Shown piece after piece: positions 6,971-10,931 of a DNA stretch of 10,931 nt. Below the pieces are notes generated by a model that made no database searches, had not been told where the DNA came from, and saw only the letters and a program-made list of their open reading frames with translations. The position numbers were made by a program, and so were the translations under genes. This DNA is from an uncultured Verrucomicrobiales bacterium. GTDB lineage: Bacteria; Verrucomicrobiota; Verrucomicrobiia; Limisphaerales; JACDHS01. The number at the start of each line of letters is the position of its first letter. Positions within the stretch are counted from its first letter, which is position 1. The stretch spans positions 1 through 10,931 of the forward strand of contig CALJZV010000502.1 of NCBI GenBank assembly GCA_937983475.1. The letters are read 5' to 3'.

Positions 6971-7480
6971 ATGAATTTGGAAAGTTCTCCGTTTTTATTG
7001 ACTGAACTGCTGCGTAATGGAGCCATCAAACTGCGGCTGACCAGCGGCAAGCGCGACGGCATACTTGACGAGTTGGTGGCCATGATCCCTGAAATTCAGG
7101 ACAATCCGCCAGCGCGCAGCACGCTGCTGAAGGCCTTGAGGGAGCGCGAGCAGCTTCACAGCACCGGCATCGGCGACGGTGTGGCCATTCCGCACGCGCG
7201 CAACGCTCTGGTGGGGCTGGTGCAGCGGTCGGTGATTGTGTTCGGACGGCACCCCGAGGGAGTGAACTACGGCGCCATTGACGGCGAACCCACAAAGCTG
7301 TTCTTCCTGATTATTTCGCCGACGGTCACGCAGCATCTGGCGATTCTGGCGCGTTTAAGCCGCCTGTTGCGCAATCCCACCTTGCGGAAAAATTTGCTGG
7401 CCGCCGACAAGCCAGAGCGGGTGTTGACTCTCATCCGAGAAGCGGAGGCCAACACGCAGTTGACGCCCTCGGCGCTTTGA
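6971..7480 (+). CDS. PTS EIIA domain protein, PtsN/fructose-type
   Basis: A 169-residue single-domain protein starting at ATG 6971. It matches the EIIA type-2 (fructose/mannitol/nitrogen-PTS) fold: the phospho-acceptor motif GIGDGVAIPHARN places the catalytic His at residue 75, and the second family His is probably the one in TVTQHLAIL at about 122. In the family the protein takes a phosphate from HPr/NPr and either passes it to a sugar permease or, in PtsN, acts as a regulator. With no EIIB/EIIC gene nearby, a regulatory role is the better inference. A GTG at 6953 in the same frame would add six residues and has an AAAGG three bases before it; the ATG is preferred on codon type, but the start is not settled. 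It is the only plus-strand protein gene here and converges on trmL with a 10-nt gap. Confidence 0.88.
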   Translation: MNLESSPFLLTELLRNGAIKLRLTSGKRDGILDELVAMIPEIQDNPPARSTLLKALREREQLHSTGIGDGVAIPHARNALVGLVQRSVIVFGRHPEGVNYGAIDGEPTKLFFLIISPTVTQHLAILARLSRLLRNPTLRKNLLAADKPERVLTLIREAEANTQLTPSAL

Positions 7481-7490
7481 TAATTGCAAA

Positions 7491-7958
7491 TTAAACGATT
7501 TCCCCTGGAAATTGACGTTGCCTCAGGGCCTCGAACAGCACGATGGCCACGCAATTGGAGAGGTTGAGCGAGCGCGCAGCGGAGTTGAACATCGGCAGGC
7601 GCACCCAGCCGGACTTATATTTATCCAAAAGCTCCTGTGGCAGCCCGGCGGTTTCGCGACCGAAGACCAAATAATCCTCCGGTCCAAACGACACTTCGGA
7701 GTAAAGTTTTGATCCGCCCTGTTCCACCAGCCAGAGCCTGGCTTCATGCGGAAGCTGCGCCTCGAAGGTTTTCCAGTCCGGCCATTTGGCCCAGGCGACG
7801 TGCTGCCAGTAATCCATGCCGGCCCGCTTGAGCTGGGAGTCGTCGAGCCGGAATCCCAGCGGCTCGATCAGGTGAAGATGAGTTTTGGTGGCGGCGCACA
7901 GCCTGGCCACGTTGCCTGTGTTGGGCGGAATTTCCGGTTGAAGGAGGACCACGTGCAT
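7491..7958 (-). CDS. trmL: tRNA (cytidine(34)-2'-O)-methyltransferase TrmL
   Basis: A 155-residue SPOUT-class methyltransferase, the usual length for TrmL/YibK. It 2'-O-methylates the wobble nucleotide of certain tRNA-Leu species using S-adenosylmethionine. Motifs seen: PEIPPNTGNVARLCA (8-22), the substrate loop GFRLDDSQLKRAGMDYW (35-51), and the knot motifs LVFGRETAGLP (97-107) and SAARSLNLSNCVAIVLFEALRQ (C-terminal, SLNLSN at 130-135). The start at ATG 7956-7958 is chosen because the family begins at MHVVLLQPEIPPN; a frame extending to 8024 would overlap truA and adds no family sequence. Its ATG lies one base after the truA TGA, so translational coupling is likely. No Shine-Dalgarno is visible. 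Confidence 0.95.
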   Translation of the reverse strand: MHVVLLQPEIPPNTGNVARLCAATKTHLHLIEPLGFRLDDSQLKRAGMDYWQHVAWAKWPDWKTFEAQLPHEARLWLVEQGGSKLYSEVSFGPEDYLVFGRETAGLPQELLDKYKSGWVRLPMFNSAARSLNLSNCVAIVLFEALRQRQFPGEIV

Positions 7959-7959
7959 T

Positions 7960-8745
7960 TCAGGTCGCGCGGGGCGGGGTTTTATTTTTCTTCCGGTAAA
8001 AGACTTTCCACAGCACCAGCCCATGCGCCGGCGCGGTCATTCCGGCCACGCGGCGGTCGCGTTTTTCCAAGATCTGCTGGATCTGGTCGGCTGGAAATTT
8101 GCCCAGGCCCACCTGCACCAGGGTGCCGACAATGCCCCGGCACATTTTGTAGAGAAACCCGTCGCCCTCGATGATGAACGTCAGCATAGGACCGGTGCGT
8201 CGGATGTCGCACCGTGTCAACGTGCGCACGGTCATTTCAACCTCGTAATTGCGGTTGGCGGCGAAGGATTTGAAGTCATGCGTGCCCAAAAACAACCGGG
8301 CGGCGTCGCGCATGGTCCTGAGATCAAGCGCGCGGGGAACATGCCAGGCCTGGTGGCGGAGCAGGGGATTCATCGCCGCGTGGTTCCAAACAAAATAGCG
8401 ATATTGCTTTCCTGAGGCGTCGAAGCGCGCATGAAAATCGTGGCGGGTTCGAGTGACGCTGGCGATGCGGATGTCGGGCGGCAAATGCGCGTTGAGCGCG
8501 AGGGACAATTTGCGCGGAGTCATCCTGAACTCCGTTTTGGGAATCACCACATGCGCCACCATGCCCAGGGCATGAACGCCGGTGTCCGTCCGGCTGGAGC
8601 TGTGGAGGCGCTTGAAAGTCGGAAAAATCTTTGCGAAGGACTCCTCAATTTTTTCCTGCACGCCCAACCCGGACTTTTGCACCTGCCAACCGGCGTAGTT
8701 GGCGCCGTCGTAGGCAATTGTGAGCTTGAGTTTGACGGTGTCCAT
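7960..8745 (-). CDS. truA: tRNA pseudouridine(38-40) synthase TruA
   Basis: A 261-residue cytoplasmic enzyme that converts uridines 38, 39 and 40 of the anticodon arm to pseudouridine. Family landmarks: LKLTIAYDGANYAGWQ (6-21), catalytic Asp54 in SSRTDTGVHALG (50-61), LNAHLPPDIRI (84-94), FHARFDASGKQYRYFVWN (104-121), the YxxxG-type block GDGFLYKMCRGIVGTLV (194-210), and C-terminal APAHGLVLWKVFY (238-250). Length is normal. It sits 62 nt downstream of ruvX and one base upstream of trmL, so these RNA-modification genes probably share a transcript. No Shine-Dalgarno is visible before the ATG. Confidence 0.97.
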   Translation of the reverse strand: MDTVKLKLTIAYDGANYAGWQVQKSGLGVQEKIEESFAKIFPTFKRLHSSSRTDTGVHALGMVAHVVIPKTEFRMTPRKLSLALNAHLPPDIRIASVTRTRHDFHARFDASGKQYRYFVWNHAAMNPLLRHQAWHVPRALDLRTMRDAARLFLGTHDFKSFAANRNYEVEMTVRTLTRCDIRRTGPMLTFIIEGDGFLYKMCRGIVGTLVQVGLGKFPADQIQQILEKRDRRVAGMTAPAHGLVLWKVFYRKKNKTPPRAT

Positions 8746-8807
8746 GATGATGGGCGAGGCGTAATTCGTGATGCGTGTTTTTCACGGATTCCGTTCACGT
8801 GGCATCC

Positions 8808-9218
8808 TCACCCCAGGCTATCCAAATAGCTTTGCAGCAGAATGGCCGCGGCCATTTTGTCCACGGTTTCCTTGCGCTTGTCGCGCCGAACGTCGGCCTG
8901 GATCAACAGCCGGTTGGCTTGCGCGGAGGTGAGTCGTTCGTCCCAAGTTTTGATCGGCACGGTGATGGCGTCCTTCAGTGCGGTGACAAATTCCTTCACC
9001 TTGAGGGATGCCGGCCCGTAGCTGCCGTCCATGTTACGGGGCATGCCCACAAGGATCAGTTCCACTTCCTTGTCGCGAAGGATTTCCTTCAGGCGGCCCA
9101 AAAAATCCGCGAACGGCTCCGCCGGGATGAATTCCAAGGGCTGCGCGATCATTTTCAGTTCGTCACTGACGGCAACGCCGACGCGTTTGGTTCCATGGTC
9201 CAGAGCAAGAATGCGCAT
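8808..9218 (-). CDS. ruvX: Putative pre-16S rRNA nuclease / Holliday-junction-resolvase-like RuvX (YqgF)
   Basis: A 136-residue RNase H-like protein of the YqgF family, normal in length. The acidic residues expected for metal binding are present: Asp7 in LALDHGTKRVGVAVSD, Glu94 in WDERLTSAQA and Asp120 in VDKMAAAILLQSYL; VGMPRNMDGS (57-66) is another signature. In E. coli the family member processes the 5' end of 16S rRNA; a Holliday-junction role has also been proposed. It begins 16 nt after the hemL stop, and truA follows 62 nt later. No Shine-Dalgarno is visible. The stop is TGA. Confidence 0.94.
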   Translation of the reverse strand: MRILALDHGTKRVGVAVSDELKMIAQPLEFIPAEPFADFLGRLKEILRDKEVELILVGMPRNMDGSYGPASLKVKEFVTALKDAITVPIKTWDERLTSAQANRLLIQADVRRDKRKETVDKMAAAILLQSYLDSLG

Positions 9219-9234
9219 GAGGATTTGTGGTAAT

Positions 9235-10521
9235 TTAGAGCGTTTTGAAAACCTTTTCTACAGCAGCAATGGTTTTCTCGATATCTTGGCCGCTATGCGC
9301 GGAGGAAATAAATCCCGCCTCAAACTGAGAGGGCGCAAGGTAAATGCCCGCATCGAGCATGCCGTGGAAGAAGCGCTTGAAGCGCTCGCGGTCGCTGGTC
9401 ATCGCGTCGGCGAGGTTATGGACCGGCTTGTTCGTGAAATAGCCGCAGAACATCGACCCGCAACGATTGAATTGCACTGCAATTCCAGCCTGCGCTGCGG
9501 CGGCTTTCAACCCGGCTTCCAGTTGGGCGCCGAGGCTTTCGAGCCGCAGGTATATTTTTCCATCAGTCAATTGTTCCAGCGCGGCAATGCCTGCGGCCAT
9601 GGCCAGCGGATTGCCGCTCAGGGTGCCGGCCTGGTAAACCGGGCCCAAAGGCGCCAAGTGGTCCATGATGTCGGCCCTTCCGCCAAAGGCGCCAACCGGA
9701 AGCCCGCCGCCGATTATTTTTCCAAAACAACTCAGGTCCGGGGCGATGCCAAATCGCTCCTGCGCGCCGCCCCAGGCCAGCCGAAAACCGGTCATCACTT
9801 CGTCGAAAATCAGCAACGCGCCATTCGCAGCGGTCAGGCTGCGGAGCAGTTCGAGATAGCCGGGGCGGGGGAGATACAACCCGGCGTTGCCCGGAACCGG
9901 TTCCAGAATCACCGCCGCCACGTTGTGTTTATTTGCCTCAAAGGCGGCCTTGATGGCCTCGGCATCGTTGAACGGCAGCACCAGGGTGTGCTGGGCAAAG
10001 GAAGCGGGAACCCCGGCGCTGTCCGGGTGTCCGAAGGTCAGCGCGCCGGATCCGGCCTTGACCAGCAGGGAATCGGCGTGGCCGTGATAACAGCCGTCAA
10101 ATTTGATGATTTTATCCCGTCCGGTGAAACCTCGCGCCAGTCGGACGGCCGACATGCAGGCCTCGGTGCCGGAGTTGCACATGCGGACTTTCTGCACGCT
10201 CGGGGCGGCGGCGCAGACCAGTTTGGCCATGCGGACTTCCAGCGGATTGGGAATGCCGAAGCTCGTGCCCTGGTCGGCGGCGTTTTTGACCGCCTCGATA
10301 ATTGGGGCATTGGCATGGCCAAGAATGGCCGGGCCCCAAGTGCCAACATAATCCACGTATTCATTGCCATCCACGTCGAAGATGTGAGCATCCTTGGCGC
10401 GATGGACAAAGAACGGTTTGCCGCCCACGGCGCGAAAGGCGCGGACGGGAGAGTTGACTCCGCCGGGAATAAATTGAAGCGCTTCAGCGAACAGGTGGTC
10501 GGATTTAGCCCGGGACATCAT
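9235..10521 (-). CDS. hemL: Glutamate-1-semialdehyde 2,1-aminomutase
   Basis: A 428-residue PLP enzyme that turns glutamate-1-semialdehyde into 5-aminolevulinate, the last step of the C5 route to heme and other tetrapyrroles. Seen: IPGGVNSPVRAF (18-29), the PLP phosphate-binding region NSGTEA (116-121), YHGHAD (145-150), the gating-loop region GSGALTFGHP (157-166), LEPVPGNAG (206-214), FDEVMTGFR (239-247, with Asp240 for the pyridine nitrogen) and PLP Lys268 in SCFGKIIGGGLPVGAFGG. Length is typical. Two tandem ATGs occur at the start; either is possible. The gene begins 89 nt after the Skp-like gene's stop, with a strong hairpin between, and ruvX starts 16 nt after it. A leader without Shine-Dalgarno precedes the ATG. 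Confidence 0.97.
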   Translation of the reverse strand: MMSRAKSDHLFAEALQFIPGGVNSPVRAFRAVGGKPFFVHRAKDAHIFDVDGNEYVDYVGTWGPAILGHANAPIIEAVKNAADQGTSFGIPNPLEVRMAKLVCAAAPSVQKVRMCNSGTEACMSAVRLARGFTGRDKIIKFDGCYHGHADSLLVKAGSGALTFGHPDSAGVPASFAQHTLVLPFNDAEAIKAAFEANKHNVAAVILEPVPGNAGLYLPRPGYLELLRSLTAANGALLIFDEVMTGFRLAWGGAQERFGIAPDLSCFGKIIGGGLPVGAFGGRADIMDHLAPLGPVYQAGTLSGNPLAMAAGIAALEQLTDGKIYLRLESLGAQLEAGLKAAAAQAGIAVQFNRCGSMFCGYFTNKPVHNLADAMTSDRERFKRFFHGMLDAGIYLAPSQFEAGFISSAHSGQDIEKTIAAVEKVFKTL

Positions 10522-10538
10522 GGGCAGAGTGTTCTACG

Positions 10539-10568
10539 GGCAACCGGCGCTGGCCAGCGCGAGTTGCC
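10539..10568 (-). other. Strong hairpin just upstream of hemL
   Basis: The outer arms GGCAAC/GTTGCC (6 bp) and an inner perfect palindrome GCGCTGGCCAGCGC (5-bp stem, GGCC loop) are joined by a 2x2 internal loop. The hairpin ends 17 nt before the hemL ATG. There is no T-run after it on the minus strand, so it is not a classical intrinsic terminator. It may be a processing site, a 3'-end stabiliser of the Skp-like mRNA, or a structure in the hemL leader. Confidence 0.5.
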
Positions 10569-10610
10569 GCCAATTGGGCTGAAATGTTTTTAGGGAACGG
10601 ATCGAGTCGG

Positions 10611-10931
10611 TTACTTCTTCTCGTCCTTCTTGTCTGTTTTCTTGTCGTCAACAGCCTTGAGCGCGCTGGGAGGAGCTGCGGCGTTCAGTTCCTTCAGAAT
10701 GCTGTCAGTGATGTCGTTTTCGCCGCTGGAATGAAGGACAACCGGGGTGTTGTTAATGCTTTCAGCGGCGGTATCAATCACCAGCGAGTAGCCGCCGGCT
10801 TTGGCCTTGGCCGAAATGAGGTTGCGGATCTCTTCCAGAATGGCATCGCGCTTGCGGCGTTGCTTTTCGGACAGGAGGGCCCGTTATCTGGCATCAAATT
10901 GCTTGATGGTCTGTTCCAGTTCCCGAAGCTC
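10611..10931 (-). pseudogene. Skp/OmpH-family periplasmic chaperone, 3' part, interrupted by an in-frame TAA
   Basis: The frame enters at the right edge and closes with TAA at 10611-10613, but a second TAA occurs in the same frame at 10884-10886. Fifteen codons lie before it (ELRELEQTIKQFDAR) and 90 after it. Both sides look like one protein: a charged coiled-coil (RALLSEKQRRKRDAILEEIR) running into the conserved Skp C-terminal block (GGYSLVIDTAAES, VVLHSSGENDITDSILKELN), then a Lys/Asp-rich tail ending DEKK. In the family this is a periplasmic 'jellyfish' chaperone for outer-membrane proteins. CAA (Gln) would fit the coiled-coil where TAA stands, so a single C-to-T change or a base-call error would explain it. 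No ATG or GTG lies just after the stop for reinitiation. If the stop is an error, this is an ordinary functional skp gene. Its 5' part is outside the window. Confidence 0.7.

Noticed and set aside
7481..7493. Inverted repeat TAATT-GCA-AATTA between the convergent EIIA and trmL genes as a bidirectional terminator
   Set aside because: The 5-bp stem is all A-T, has a 3-nt loop, and includes the trmL stop codon; too weak to call.
9031..10593. Plus-strand open frame of 520 codons
   Set aside because: It is antisense to hemL and part of ruvX, whose catalytic motifs are intact; the translation shows no family pattern and is rich in Gly/Arg/Gln, as expected of a GC-rich shadow frame.

Overview
The window looks like an ordinary chromosomal segment from a member of the Verrucomicrobiota, perhaps of the Pedosphaera/Limisphaerales type. 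That placement is an inference. It rests on the secreted hydrolase with long Gln/Asn-rich Ig-like modules (ANQPLNQTVVVGGN style), a DUF3500 protein, the glutamate (C5) route gene hemL, moderately high G+C, and an almost complete lack of Shine-Dalgarno sequences. No mobile element, phage gene, CRISPR array or defence-type gene was seen.

Layout. All protein genes except one lie on the minus strand, so in transcription order the window reads right to left. At the right edge (10611-10931) is the 3' part of a Skp/OmpH-type periplasmic chaperone gene that carries an in-frame TAA. It is followed by hemL (tetrapyrrole synthesis), ruvX/yqgF, truA (tRNA pseudouridine synthase) and trmL (tRNA wobble 2'-O-methyltransferase). 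The last four are packed tightly, with gaps of 16, 62 and 1 nt, and end at 7491. A single plus-strand gene for a PTS EIIA/PtsN-like protein (6971-7480) converges on trmL with only a 10-nt gap. Divergent from it is a complete tRNA-Val(UAC) gene (6806-6880, minus, encoded CCA). Next comes a gene-poor interval of about 350 nt with hairpins, then clpB (3822-6458), a secreted DUF3500 protein (2742-3761), and a large secreted GHL10-type glycoside hydrolase-like protein with Ig-like and other beta-rich modules. That last gene runs off the left edge (1-2655, 885 codons visible, no stop).

How they may work together. truA, trmL and the tRNA concern tRNA supply and modification. Skp and ClpB are protein-quality factors, in the periplasm and cytoplasm respectively. 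The DUF3500 and GHL10 proteins carry signal peptides and act outside the cytoplasm. Apart from the tight hemL-ruvX-truA-trmL run, nothing shows a dedicated joint pathway.

I did not find a convincing undescribed system. The observations most worth checking are the in-frame stop in the Skp-like gene, the strong hairpin just upstream of hemL, the modular GHL10 protein, and the secreted DUF3500 protein of unknown function.
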